NCBI RefSeq assembly: GCF_003945595.2
Contig: NW_024104140.1
Span: 1,550,001-1,614,000 of the forward strand
From: Pipra filicauda
Taxonomy: Eukaryota; Chordata; Aves; Passeriformes; Pipridae
Reading direction: 5' to 3'
Length of the DNA stretch: 64,000 bases
Shown: positions 37,201-50,095 of the stretch, piece after piece
Numbering within the stretch: position 1 is the first letter of the stretch
Layout of the letters: the number at the start of each line of letters is the position of its first letter
Notes under the pieces: model-generated
Told to the model about the DNA's origin: nothing
What the model saw: only the letters and a program-made list of their open reading frames with translations
Databases searched by the model: none
Translations under genes and position numbers: made by a program

Positions 37201-37541
37201 AAGAAAATCCATTCATTAAAGATGATACAATTTAAAAATATGCCTGATTCTCGTGCTCATGCACCACTCGGTTTGCAGATATACATTTTGCAGTACACCA
37301 CTGAAAATGGTGTTTTCAGAGCCCATCGCAATTACAGGCTGTTAATTGACTGTAGTGCTAAGGGATGAAGGTTAAGAAAGAGTTTAAGCTGTGAAGCAGG
37401 CACAGCAGGGAGGATGACAAGATACCTGGTGGGACTGGAGGATGAATCTTTGTACTGCCAATTTCTTCATTACCCAGGTAAAATGGCCTGAGTTCTAAAC
37501 AAGTTCACACTCCTGTCAGCGTATTTCAGTGCATTTCTCAG
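34245..37541. other. Unique non-coding stretch between two LTRs
   Basis: No gene or further element recognised. A 23-base T run lies at 35294-35316. Frames are at most 96 codons. Confidence 0.6.
35294..35316 (+). repeat. Poly-T tract (23 bases)
   Basis: Uninterrupted T run. No LINE or processed-pseudogene sequence was recognised beside it, so it is treated as a simple repeat. Confidence 0.9.
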
Positions 37542-37664
37542 TGCTGTGGTTAATCCCAGACAACAAATAAGTACCATGCAGCTGCTTATGCACCCCCATT
37601 CCTTGTGGTGGAATGGGGAAGAGAACTGGAAAAAAGTAAAACCTGTGGGTTGACTCAAGAACAG

Positions 37665-37670
37665 TTTAAT
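37665..37670 (-). terminator. Polyadenylation signal of the ERVL-type LTR
   Basis: ATTAAA on the minus strand within 'attaaactgttcttgagtca', the position at which the family's R region ends. Confidence 0.6.
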
Positions 37671-37690
37671 AATTGAAATAAAGTAACTAT

Positions 37691-37735
37691 ACAATAACAA
37701 CAACAATAACATCAATAACAACAACAACAATAGTA
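37691..37735 (+). repeat. (CAA/TAA)n trinucleotide tract inside the LTR
   Basis: Imperfect run of CAA and TAA units on the plus strand, (TTG/TTA)n in the LTR sense. It lies in the transcribed part of the LTR and makes a Leu/Val-rich chance frame on the minus strand. Confidence 0.9.
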
Positions 37736-37857
37736 ATGAAAAGGGATATAACAACAAGCAAAAGAGGAAAAAACTCAATTATAAAAAGGTGGTGCACAAT
37801 ACAAGTGCTCACCACCCACTGAGCATTGATGGGTGGCCTCTGGCCAAATTCCCTCCA

Positions 37858-37865
37858 TTTATATA
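37858..37865 (-). promoter_or_regulatory. TATA box of the ERVL-type LTR
   Basis: TATATAAA on the minus strand, directly after the conserved 'gtcatgctcag' block that precedes the TATA box in this LTR family. Confidence 0.7.
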
Positions 37866-38126
37866 CTGAGCATGACGTTCTATGATATGGAATATCCCTT
37901 TGGTCAGCTAATGTCATCTGTCCTTGCCATGTTCCCTCTCAGCTTCTAGTGCACCTGCTCACTGGCAGAACACAGGAAACTGAAAAGTCTTTGATTTGGA
38001 GTAAGAACTACTTAGCAACAGCTAAACATCAGTGTGTTAGCAATATTATCCTCATAATAAATCCAAAACACAGCACCGTACCAGCTGCTTGGAAGAAAAT
38101 TAACTATCCCAGTCGAAACCAGGACA

Positions 38127-41100
38127 CTTGGGAAGCAGAAACGTGGCAATCGAAGCATCAGATCTTGTCTGAAACCTGGCAGTGGCTGTGCAGACTAGGG
38201 CCACACATGGGGTTGGTTTGTGTCTGTTGCAGAATTAGAGTCCTTATGCCTGTACTGTACACAGATCTCAGCTGGAATGTTCTCCCTGGAATTTCCCATC
38301 TTCACAGGTACAAACGCAGGAGTTTGTAATTAAACTGCACAGCAGAGTACTACGACTTTTCAGCAGCATCCAGGCAGTTCACTGGTTACAGAAAACTGTT
38401 TATGCAAAGGCTATTGATTTTAAGTAGATGAGCAAAGCCAAGCCGTAGAGTGTGGCTCAGCAGCCACAGTCCTAAGAGAAACCCTGTTTCCTGAGATTGA
38501 TGTCTTAGGCACAGTGCCACAAATCTTTTCTGGTCTGTGCACCAGTTCTACAAGCGTTCCTGACCTTGGAGCCTTAAATTGGCTGGTCTGTGATGGAGCA
38601 CTGCACGGCTAAGGAATCTCTAATGCCTTTTTTGCATGCACACACACACACACAACACATTTATTTATATATATAAATATATATGTTTATACACAGATAT
38701 ATGAATATATATATACACATATATGAACAGGAAAACAAAAGTAGCAGAGTAAACAAGCAGCAAGTCCATACTACCTGGCAGGACTGAACTGTGACTTTGT
38801 CAATCTCTTGTACAGGTCACTGCCCTTGGTACTTGCCAGCACCACTCATCCTATGTTCTTCTGCTGGGGCAGAGGGACCTATGCATAGTAGTAGGTTGTT
38901 GACTAGGATTTGATTCTTCCTCAGGGTTTTCATTTCCTCTTCCTGCCTAGCCTCAGGCAGAGTGGCAGAGCTTATCCTTCTGGTGGGCCTGAGCAATTCT
39001 ACAAAGGGTGGCATTGAATTGCACTCAAGGGAGGTTTTGCACTGTCAGCCATCACTCTGACTAGCTCCCAGGTGAGGCTAACTCCATGCACAGGAGAACA
39101 GCAGCATCAGAAGGGATGGTAGGAGTCATTGCTGAAGAAATTTCGGGGGGAAAAAAGAAGTCTTACTTGGCACTATATGTCATAGCAGCTGGGTCTCCTT
39201 TGTCTCCACTCTCCCAATTTCTAGATAACTTACGTGTGGATCTTTGTGCAATGCACAGGGTTCATAAAACAGTAATATTCCTGCATGAATATTTCAGTAA
39301 TTCTGTTGGATTACAAACACAATGTTTTTTGTTCCCTACAGTCTCATCACTATGCCTTTTTCTTGCAGTAGTGCAGCTCTATTTTAATTTGTGATTCTGG
39401 GCAATAGCTCTGATTCCTGATTTCTGGATGAAACAGGATCTGACTTTAATTGGTCAGTCCCTAGTCTTTTTTTACAAATTCAAGTATTAGTGTCAACTCT
39501 AGCACCAGAAAACATTTCTTGCTTTCCAAAGCTGAGACATCATCTCACTTTTAGTTTTGGCCTAGGAAGAGCCACTGGTTCCTTGTGACTTTTGATAATG
39601 TTGTTTGTTATGGGAAGATAGCTCTGGCCTTACCATCTTCTGTGCTGTCCATGCAGAGTAATTTTTAGCAGCGTGAAGGCCACTGCCATCTCTCTCTCTA
39701 TTGCTGATTTGCATGTCTTGTTCATGGCTGATCTCTAGATCTGCCACTTTTCATACTGCTTCCACTGACAGTTTACTATAGACTTTTCAAGACTTTGCTC
39801 AGACATTATTGCTTCTGGCATTGCATGGCTTCCAAGACCTGGCAGATGTCTATTGCCTTTTCACAAGCGCAAATCCATCTTTAGTAATAACCTCTCTCCC
39901 AGCCTGTTGTCAGACACATGGAAAACAATTTTGTCTCTAAGCATATCATTTTCAGTAATCTCAGACTGTTACTGCTCCTCATTCTGTCTCGGTTTGGCTG
40001 TATACTTGTCAATTCCATTTGTTACAACAGGATGAGGCAAAAATTGGTGCTGCTTGAATACAATGTTCATTTTAGGGTTACAGGGTTTCCTAAGTATTTT
40101 TAAAGTGTCCAAGAAAGTAAATTTGTCTTCTATCTTCTGTGCTGATAGTGTGTGTTGATAGACTTCAAAAGCTTCCTCACCCACTGTATGGATAAAAAAA
40201 CCAACCATGCTGCTTAAAAATTTTCTCCCCTTTCACTTAACTTTCAGGCTTTAATTACCCGAATAAGAGCACTGGCCCTCTTTCTCCAGTTCTCTCCTGT
40301 CATCCAAGAACTGTAGTGGCTGCCTGAATAAGTCTGGGATGCACTGCTTTAGCTTTGGGGTACACAACTGTTTTTGTGCTTTGTGCCCTCTCTCCCCCGT
40401 CTTCTTTTTAAACCAAATGTTGGAATCCCATGGTTCATAATACGAATATTGTCAGTATGATAATAACATACTAATTAAATTTGGGTCTATTAATGCACTA
40501 AGCTATTACTAATACTTCTTCACTTTGTGACTGAAATGTAATATCCCTGTTTTGGCTCTGGTCATAATTCCCTCCTCTCCAAGCATACATACCCTATAGC
40601 CTGTAGGAAGCAGGGAGGGAACATACCAGGATGCAGGCAGGTGGTGGCTCAGTCTCAGGCCGGTGCTGTCCGAGCAGGTCTGCTGGAGGGCAACAAGCCA
40701 TCCCACTGCACCATGCTGCAGAGTGACCATTCCCTTTGCAAGATGCAGGGTGGAAAGCAGAGCATAATCACAACCTCACCTGATTTTCAGCTGGGGTGGA
40801 AAAAAGTGGCAGCAGCAGAGGATTGCGCCTTCATTGATTCTCGAGGCAATCCTGCCAGTGAGACCTATTGGGTTGAAACACCAAATCCATAATTTCTGCT
40901 CAGTGTGTAAAAAGTAGAAGTAGAAGTTGCAAACTAAAGATGTGCAAGTGCCTTTGGGCAGGCAGGGGAGGAAGGCAAACGTCAACTTTAGCCGGTGAGA
41001 GGTGTGCCAGTGTACAGCTCTTCACTGATAGCAAACCCCAGACCCTCTCCTGCCTGTCTCTGTATCATCAGTGGCCTCATCTGAAGACATAAGAAAAATA

Positions 41101-44100
41101 AACAAGGACTTTTAACTGCAATGGAGTCTTACTGTGTTCTGAAGAAATTTAGTTGAATCAACTAATAGTGAACAATGAAGGTTGTGGGAAGCAGAGGTGC
41201 ATGTGCTCATTTGAGAAAATCTCTTGTATATGGAGTGATATTGCTTTCCCAGTGGGTTTGCCTTCATGCCCAGACATTTGTGAGAGCTTCAGCTGAGGCC
41301 AGCAGCAGCATGGGGAGCATGGCACAGTTCTCTTGGTGTGGCTGGACAGGCACTATAGTGGCTGGTGCTGCTCCTCCCTATTCAGGGCCTTCTTCCTTTG
41401 CAGCCTCACTGCATGAGACTGGCTCCAACCAGCACGGCAGCCACAGGGTGAAACCTCAGCAGCACCACCACTGCAACTCATCTGTGCCTGGAGCACTGTC
41501 TGTGCAACAGGCAGGACCAGCTTCAGCAGCCACATCCTTTCCACAGCCAGGTCTTTTTCAGTGTGACACAGTTCCACCCCCTCAGGTTAGAATGCTAGCC
41601 CTGTGTGAGTGAGAAAAGTGATGAGGGTCATGTTGAAGCTCTTATAGGAATGGGTAAGCAAGATCTAGGTTTATAAAAGATGTCAGACTGCTGCTCTGTT
41701 CTTAACAGGTGTTGGCCTTACATGGGTGGAGCCCCAAATGTTAAGTATTTCTATTAGGTGTATGCAGACAGACCCACCACAGCCCGTGACCGAGCTCTGT
41801 GGCAAAACTTGCCAGCCTGGAGGAAGTGCTGTGCTAAGAGGTCATGTTGGTACAGCACTCACTCCCTGGCTGTTTCACTGCTTTGCATAAGCTCTGAATT
41901 TATATCAAATCTGTAACTGGTCCTCTCCTCCCTCCTTTTTTCGCATCTCCCTGTGTCTTCCTCTGAGATATACCATGTGTACATATAAACTATTACACTC
42001 ATAACATAGGTGATCTGGAGAAATTAAGGTGGGTGTTTGCAGCACGGGAGAGATGGTGGGAGAATACATTTCAAGGGGTTCGGATCTCAAAGAGAGGCTT
42101 ATGAATCCAATTTCCAATAATGACATATTATTTAAACATTACCTGAGGGATAATTTGAGGAAATGAAAATTAGTGTGAGGTTTATAGCTTGTATGTACAA
42201 TTCTACTCTTTTTTTTTTCCTGTTTTGTAACTCAGATCCTATTTTCTAGGTTTTTTACTATCCTGTATGTATTTTCTTTCAATTTTTTTATTGATCTTAA
42301 ACATTACTAAGCCTTTGCCTTCTTTCTGAGCTGGTGGACAAAAAAAACATAGAGGGAGTAAATAACTTAACTGGAGCTATCCTTAAATGGAAGTGTTTAA
42401 ACAAGCACATAAGGTGAAATAATTCCTCTAACAGGATATGACAGGGACATGAGATGACTTGGGATCTGTCTACACGAGGAGCAGTTGATAGCTCTCCCTG
42501 TTTGAGTTCAGACCTCTTGGGAAGGCAGAGAGACAGGTAGCCCAGATTTGTGGTGGTGCTAATATAGCCGCAAGGCTTTGGGCTCAGAGCTGGCTTTTAA
42601 TCAGACATCCCAGGCATGAGTTATCTCTGTCAAGTGCCTTGAAGAGCATTGTTTCCGGTTTTCTCTCTGCACGATGCTACAAACCAGGGCTGACTGAGAT
42701 CTCAGACAAGCTCTGTCATCCCTTGGAATTGCCTCTGCTGCCCTGTTCCCTTCCCCACACACCTTTCCTCATGTTTAGAGAAGTACCTGGTGGGGGAGGG
42801 TAATGTGAGGATGTATTACATAACCTCCTTCTGCGTTCATGTTGCTAGTGGTTACTTTCTGAAGCCTGGTATTACCATACTCCTTCTGAGTCCCCTGACA
42901 CCTGTACGGTTGAAATGGAATGAGGCATTATAGTATTATCAGATTAGTCACAGAGTGCATTTGTAATGTACATAGATTAGTAAATAAAAAGATAGCTTCA
43001 GCTGTCTGGATGGGTCAGAAGAACCTGATTCTCTGGGGTCCTCCACGTAGAAAGAACAGCAATTGTAGCCTTTAAGGTGTCACCATGATTAGACAACGAG
43101 AGTCTTCTTTGTCAAAGTGCTTTTTCCTGGAAGAACTAACAAAGACCAGCATTTTTTTCAAACTGAGTAAAATTCACATCAGCTCTAGCATCTCTTGAGG
43201 TGGTCCTTCAGAACTGACTGTTGCAGACGGAGTTATGCACTTCACTCATAAGAGAGAAGCAACAATATACTTCATTTGTATAAAGTATGAGTTAATGAAG
43301 TTTAATGGTAAATGTGACAAGTGGTTTAACAAGGTTTGATGAAAAGGTACACTTAGTTATTTCACAGGGTACAGCATCAGACAAAACTTTTGGGAAGATC
43401 CTGCCATTGAGTCATGAGATTCTCAAAGGACCCCCTTGCTTTCTAAACTTCTCAGAGAGGAGCCTAAGTGCAGCTGGATTCAGTTCTAGCCCCAGATTTG
43501 CTCAACAGTTTATGTCTAAAGGATTATATGTGCACAATTAACAGTTTATATCACTTAACTAAGATTTCAAAGTTTAGCATACCGTAAATCACTTACCAAG
43601 GAATCTCTCAACTTCAAAGAATAATCTGGAAAAGCATCTCTTCCTGATGTGCAACCTGCTGCCATGCAGGGGAGCTCAGGAGGCGCTGGGCTGTCCACTA
43701 TTTATGGAGTAAGACAAGTATAGAGACAGAAACACTTGAGCAGCAACCAGTGGTTCAGCTGGCAATAACTATTTTACTGGGACTCTTCCCTTCAATTCCC
43801 TTACTCTTACCTTTCCAATAAATACGTCTTCTGTTTTTGCAGTGTTCAAGTTCAGGGAAAATCCAACCCCATGCTGAAATCAACTGCCTGCGGTTGAATT
43901 CCTCCCTGAGTCCTGCTTGTGGGCCACCTACAGACCTCAGTTGAGTGGCATGGCAAACGGAAAAGGTATGATGCAGCTGAACTCATCACAAGTGTCTGTA
44001 GCAGCTTGGCCACGAATTAGTGATCTACCTTTTGTTCTCTGTTTTATGGTGTTGTATCTGGCATTATCTGCTACTCTTCAATGGTGTAGGACAGTGCTGC

Positions 44101-44269
44101 TGAACATATTCAAATTGCTCAAATTGCTCTGGTTTCTGTTCAACTCCTATATTTTAAGTAAGCCTGTCACTCAGAAACAAGATATTTTCTTTTTACTCTG
44201 TTAACCACAAATTCTGTGTTCTTCCATCACATTATTTTAGGTTTGCTTCTGTTCCTACTCTATTAAAAA
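38127..44269. other. Long unique non-coding stretch
   Basis: No gene or mobile element recognised. The best frame is 145 codons (41175-41612, plus), Ser/Ala/Gln-rich because of CAGCAGC- and CCAC-type runs. It has no domain and no obvious splice context. A CA/TA microsatellite lies at 38.64-38.73 kb. Confidence 0.55.
38638..38728 (+). repeat. Compound (CA)n / (TA)n microsatellite
   Basis: A (CA)n run at 38638-38654 passes into about 70 bases of TA/TATA-rich alternating purine-pyrimidine sequence. The tract is interrupted and so probably old. Confidence 0.88.
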
Positions 44270-44286
44270 GTAATTAAATTAATTAC
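44270..44286. promoter_or_regulatory. Palindromic homeodomain site (P3 type), candidate
   Basis: GTAATTAAATTAATTAC is a perfect palindrome with one central base. Its core TAATTAAATTA (44271-44281) fits the consensus TAATYNRATTA bound cooperatively by paired-class homeodomains. Seen directly in sequence; any regulatory role is inference, and such motifs also occur by chance in AT-rich DNA. Confidence 0.35.
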
Positions 44287-47200
44287 CTGCACTGCTTTCT
44301 TTCTCTAGGGCTTCATTTGCTAGGTTTGCTAGCTCTGGGTGTATATAGGTAACTGCTGGATTTCTAAATGGCAATATATTTTGTGTGGAAGAGCTCCAAT
44401 TCTTCACGTCTGGGTTTTTCAGGTTCTGTTTGACTCCTTCAGGATGTTTGAGAAGGCTTTAAGCACCACTCGGGGCTTTAAGCCTTGTTCTGTAGATCTA
44501 CTGAGTGGTCTATGGCACGAGGGAACCTTTTGTGTACAGAGCACATCCATGACTCTGCATCCATGCCATGTTTGTGTGTAATGGAAGCAAATCTGAGGAA
44601 GACCTTTGCAGTCCAGTTGATCTCCTGTTTGTTGTAGTTAGTTGGAAGACCAAGGAAATTGTTGGAGGAGTATTCAGTGCTGTTCCCAGAGGGCTTAGCA
44701 GGTGCCCAGTACGGCTGCTATCCTAGACATACTTATTGAAGTCGAGCTGAGCCTTCCTGCTTACAGTGAAATTTCAGGGTCTCTGAGCTGAGTGAAACTC
44801 TTACCAGCGCTGCATGGATTTCACTCCCACTGAAGCTGAACTTTTCAATGGATTCAGGCTGTTAAACTATATTTAAACAGTGTAATTTGAACAAATTTTC
44901 TACCAAATCGTTTCATCCAAATTGCCTACTAAGTTACCAAATTATCCACCGATTTAATGTACTAACTTGTGATGTTTACAGGGCCCAAAGGAACAGAGAA
45001 AAAAAATTTACTCTAAGTCTAAAAAAGTCTCAAAGTCTAGCCAAATAACAATTATTAGTCTGTTAAATGATGCTAACACTTATATTTCAAATTATATACA
45101 ATTAGTTTTTTCCGGCATATATCTGACTTCACCATTTACGGCAATTTTTTTATACTGAGTGCCTGTTACTTGCTCTCTTTGCTACATCCGAAGCTGATGT
45201 TAGTCAAATCATAAGGTTACATTCATTTACTGACCAGCAGTTGACCTTAGTGAGTTTTAGTAGCACTGGTATGAGTCTTGTTTTATTTCTGTGGTGGTAT
45301 TTTCAAGTCCTCTGCTCTCTTCCCATATTTATGCACCTCTATGCTACATTTTTATTCTAGGTTGGGAGGCAGTTATGCAGAATAACTACTTGCTATTGCT
45401 ATCTATCTTTCAAAAGCAGAAATAACATTTGGGGTCCTGTCCCTTTGAACCCTATACGGTTCAGGCATCCAGCTACCATTTGTGTTTGATAATTTTCCCA
45501 CTTATTAATATACTTCCAGAAGACATCACTAAAAAAACCAATATGGCAATTCCCTTCATGACAGAAATCTTCTTCCTTTATTTGCTTATAGCAATGCTGT
45601 GTGATGCATCCTGAGTACCAGTGGTTTTTGTGTCCTTTCAAAAAGGCTTCTCATGCTATCTTAAGCTAATTCAGTTCTCTTTTATGCATTGAATCATTTG
45701 CTTTTTAAAAAATTAAGAGTTCTTTTGTATTTACTGAAAAAATTGCTGAAAATCTCAGTCACTTTATTTTGGTTTCGCCTCTTTTTTCCTTTCTTTTTCC
45801 AAAAACCCTCCTGAAAGAGACTTGAAAGCAGTTGTGCTATTAGATTACAAAGCTTTGTGCTTGGGATATCATACCTACTAGATGTCCATATTTGCAGAAA
45901 AGTGCTTTTTTTTGTCCCTTCCATTTAAAAATGTTACTTTTCTTCTGTAAGAATTTTATTTTTTTTTAGATAGAAAGAAATGTTGCAAATTTTATAGGAT
46001 TTGATGTTGTGATTCTTAGTTTACCTCTCTTCAGCTGAACTAGAAAAGAGCCAGCAGCATTGCAAGATGGTTTTCTTGAAGATGGAAGTGAAAGAGAACA
46101 GTAGATGTTTAGTATCTGAAAAGGCTGAGAGAAGGGACTCATTTAGGACACAACAGCCATTTCTAGGGAAAGAAAACAGTGCAGGATCTGCACAGAAAAT
46201 GAAAGAACGCGAGTTGGTTATAGAATATGAATTGCTAAAGGTCTGTACAGCTGAGCAAACCAATGTTAATGTTCAGAGCTGCAGCAGCCAGAAACAACTG
46301 CAGCATTGTACAGGACTATTTTAGGACCTTGCTTCCTTAGACAGATAGTGTTGTTTGCCAGAGCATCTCAATCCAAGTTTCTTCCTTAGACATTTGTGTG
46401 GATGGTGGAAAATACAGTTTTCCAGCAAGCATATTTTAACTCTTCATTGTGTAAGAAGTGCTACCTCTATTACTACAGCTTCCTTATGTTGCAGAACCTC
46501 TGGTGAAAGCTTGTGAGGTGTTTTCCTAGCCTGGACATTCTCTTGGGCAAAATGGGTCATCTTCTCAGATGATGTCTTTTCTTTCATAGTAGCTATGGCT
46601 ACAGTGGCACCTGAGCTCAAACTGACCAGAGGAGCTGCTTGGCAGGTTTTGTTGCCCACATGTCTGGAAATTCTCCCATTTGTGGAAATTACCTGCTTCA
46701 AGCTACATGAGGGTTTTTTGGGGGTTGAGTTTGGATTTTTTTGCCTCCCCCTCCCCCGTTTTTTTGTTTTATTTCTATTTTTTTTCACATTTTCTGTAGG
46801 GTGAATAAAAATCTGCTTTTACTGTCATTAGTTGCAAAGGAAGATGACAATGGCAAGTAAGTCTGAGGTCTGCATGCACATTAACATTGCAGTAAATTGT
46901 TATGCACATAAGAAAAAAAATTGGCAGATTTTTTTTTTTTTTTAAAGGCAAACTGTTCAAACAAATATAGAGTTAGGCTGGATACTCCTCTCAGTGGCAC
47001 TTCATAAATAGTTTAGTACTTTTGAAGTTTAAAAATACCGTATCAGGAGCTGTTAAATGTCCTTGATTTCTCTGCTTTTAAGTAAAAGTGCATATGGTTG
47101 CACATCAACCATTCACAAAGCTGTGATTAATGTGACGCCTAAGACGTTAAGCATCAAAGGGAAGCACTGTGTTTTAAATCACCCTTTCTTCCAACGGCAG

Positions 47201-49503
47201 AGTTCACCAGTGCCTTGAAGGCTGTGCTGCCCCTTTGGGAAACCAGAATTTCTCTTCTTTCACTTTTCAGTGATTCAGAAATGTCAGTTGTTCATATGAT
47301 ATGCTGCAATGTGAAATGTGGAAAATAGAAATTCAGAGGAGGCTGTGCAAGCCCTGAGTTAGAACTGCAGTGGGAGCTGGGTTGGTATATGGGTTGGTAA
47401 AGGTTGCTTTCTGCAGCCCAGGTGTCCTGACTGCTCTGGGTGGGTTCTCCACTAGACAGCTCCAGTTCACTTAGAAACAGAGAGCCACCTTGCCATGTTT
47501 GGAGTGGGAGCAGCTCTGGGAGTTGTGCCAGGGCTGCATACTCCAGGGAACGCTAGTGGGATGGCTCAGAGATCATCAGCTGCAGCTCTGCCAGCAGAGC
47601 TGGAAGCATCTCTCTGAAAGGGTTTAGAACAGCTGATGGAAATGTTGTAGCTTAGCTATGACAAGATTTCTTTGGAGTGATCCAGCCCTCTGAATCTGGC
47701 TTGACTGCCGTCTCTGACATGGAGGGAAGATACTTGATTTGCATTTGAACATTGCCATAATTGTTATTTGTGTTTATTGACATAGTGCTTGCTGGCTTAG
47801 GGCAGGAAAGTGGGCACAGTGCCAGAGTAGCCAGTATAACTACTTGAATATCCTTGAGCCTGTGCCCTGTTCACCCACAGGGAAAGATGGGCCTAGCAGA
47901 GGCACACATGGAGCAGCAAGGCTGCTCGGTGGGTATGCTGCCTTACTCTTGCACTGCCTGCTTGTGCTCCCCTGCAGTAGGGTTCTCTGGCACCCAGGAG
48001 AGAGCTGTGTGGGATTTTTTGGCAGAAAAGAGGTGTGCAATGTACACAGAGTAGCCCAGCACAGTGAGGCAGCTTTTAGAATGAACAAAGCACTAAAAAT
48101 TTATTGAAAGATGAATTCGCAACTTTATCTTAAGCTTTGCAACACACTGTTCTTCTGGGGAGATCCTGGTTATTCTTTATGACACTGACATGGGCCATCT
48201 GTTTTGAGAAGATGGAGGAAGGCACTTAGACCACAACCTGAAGTTATGTCTTGGCAGGGCAGTCTTAAGTGTTTTTAACTCTCACAAACAACTGAGCTAC
48301 ACAAAGAAGACAGAGCAGGGTCTAGCATCTGGACTGACCCTTGCTATTTTTAGGAGTAATCTGCGCAGAAACAATTTGTTTACATCCTGATGAAACTTAT
48401 CAGTTAGGCTGAGAAACTATTGTACTATGCAATAATTCAGCAGCATCTACATCTTCTGTAAAAGCAAGTTCTTTCTCTGTATAACGATTTCAAGGTTGAC
48501 AGAAGGACTGATTGCTGCTGAGAAATGGATAATTTATCATTTTAACCTGTTATAAAGTATTAAGCAGGTGAATTTGTTGTAACCTTAACTCTGTCCCTGA
48601 TGCATATGGATTATGATTTAGTATATAATAATCCTATCAGTATTATTCAAATAATACACTACGCTGCCATATATTTTGCAAATGTATTCTGCCTGTTTGG
48701 TGTAGTTACATCTTGATTTAGCTCTCTTCCTCCCCCCAATTATCTTTTGTCTATACTCTGCTTACCATAATTATTTGGCTCTAGATTGTGTCTTCTGAGA
48801 GGTGGTACTGCACTGAAGAGGGCAGCTGTGGGGAGCGTTTGTCAGTGTTTTAGTCTTTTCCAGGGCTGAGAGTTTAAGTGTTTTGCTGGGGGCATAGAAG
48901 TGGAGACCACTATCGTGGGGGTTAGGTGCTGATCACCGACACCAGCTGGGCTGTGGGTTCACAGTAAGCTTCCTACTCTGAATGAAGAAGTAGCAGGCAA
49001 TGGGATAAAGGCTGCATATCTCTGTCCTGTCCCCATGCCATCAACCCCCTTTCTGTCCCCTCTCCCTCCTTTTGTTCCAGAGGGCTGGGCTACTAGACAG
49101 TAGTTTCTTTCTTGAGCTTATCACAGTGGCGATGCCCAAGAGTCACCCCGTGGTTTTCTTCTTTTTTTACCCATACCGTTCCCTCTCCTCTACCCTCTGG
49201 ATAGTCTTTGAGATCAGGGAAGGCCCACAGGCTACCAGGTAGTGAGAGAAGTTTATTTCAGTTCCTGGCTGGTTAGCATGGGTGGGTCAGGGATAGGGAA
49301 GGGAGCAGTGCATGGCCCCAGCCTGCAGGTTCCATCAGGGTAGGTGATTACTTTGAAAACCTCAGTTCTGGCAAAGGTCGTCTTGGACTAAAAATAGCTC
49401 CTAACACTGAGGAACCACTGCAATATCTGCTCCATGAAGGCTGAGAGGCAGTGTTCCCAGGAGACCACTCCTGAGGTTTTCTCTTCTATTTGCTAATGCT
49501 GGG
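44287..49503. other. Unique AT-rich non-coding stretch
   Basis: No gene or element recognised. A 15-base T run lies at 46929-46943. Frames reach 114 codons (46444-46788, minus, Lys/Arg-rich from a T-rich tract). A 51-codon open segment after a good acceptor-like 'ccctccttttgttccag' (ending 49080) was examined and is not called. Confidence 0.55.
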
Positions 49504-50095
49504 AATCACGGAACCATAGTCGAGTTGGAAGGGACCCACAGGGTAATTGAGTCCAGCTCTTTACCCTGCACAGCACAATCCCAAGAATCACACCATCACT
49601 GCTATCACTTCTTGAACTCTGTCAGGCTTAGTGCCGTGATCACTTCCCTCGGGAAACTGTTCCAGTGCCCAACCACTCTCTGGGTGAAGAACCTCTTCCT
49701 AATATCCGACTTAAATTTCCCTTACACAGCTTCAGGCCATTTCCTCAGATTCTGTCACTGGTCACCACAGAGAAGAGATCAATGTCTGTCCCTCCTCTTC
49801 CCCTCAAGAGGAAGTTGTAGCTGCAATAAGTTCTCCCCTCAGTCTCCTCCAGCTGAACAGACCAAGTGCCCTCAGCCGCTCCTCACACGGCTTCCCCTCA
49901 AGGCCCTTCACCATCTTCACTGCCCTCCTTTCGATGCTCTCTAATAGCTTTATGTCCTTATATTGAGGAACACAAAACTGCACACAGGACTAGTGTTGAG
50001 GCCACTCCAGTGCAGAGCAGAGTGGGACAGTCACCTCCCTTGACTGGCCAGTGATGCTTTGCCTGACAAACCCTGGGACATGGTTGGCAATACTA
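49504..50095 (-). mobile_element. CR1 LINE, 5'-truncated, minus strand
   Basis: Begins 'aatcacggaaccatagtcga' and 'gttggaagggacccacaggg', and runs through 'cttcttgaactctgtcaggc', 'cccaaccactctctgggtga', 'tctgtcactggtcaccacag', 'ggcttcccctcaaggccctt' and 'tgatgctttgcctgac'. It is very close to the copy at 23.24-24.00 kb. The 139-codon plus-strand frame here (49525-49944) is the antisense reading of the repeat. Confidence 0.93.

Larger units (their letters stand above)
37542..38126 (-). mobile_element. Solo ERVL-type LTR, minus strand
   Basis: On the minus strand the 585-bp unit begins TGTCCTGGTTTCGACTGGG and ends 'taaccacagca' (TG...CA), the form of a very common avian ERVL-type LTR whose usual start is 'tgtcctggttt.ggctgggat'. 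Other family landmarks are in order: 'gaccaaagggatattccata', 'cgtcatgctcagtatataaa' with the TATA box at 37858-37865, 'attaaactgttcttgagtca' with the ATTAAA signal at 37665-37670, and 'cttccccattccaccacaag'. An expanded (TTG)n tract lies between TATA and polyadenylation signal. No internal sequence flanks it. The five bases outside the two ends (CTCAG and CTTGG) match only partly, so the target duplication has decayed or the ends are off by a base or two. Confidence 0.9.

Noticed and set aside
41175..41612. 145-codon plus-strand frame in a locally GC-richer patch
   Set aside because: Ser/Ala/Gln-rich peptide from CAGCAGC and CCAC runs; nothing family-like was recognised, and the hydrophobic start is not followed by a convincing mature protein.
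49063..49230. Possible exon after an acceptor-like pyrimidine tract with TTCCAG
   Set aside because: The open segment of about 51 codons has no recognisable family and its donor-like end (CAGGTAGTG) is not distinctive; one good acceptor is expected by chance.
49525..49944. 139-codon plus-strand frame
   Set aside because: Antisense translation of the minus-strand CR1 at 49.5 kb.
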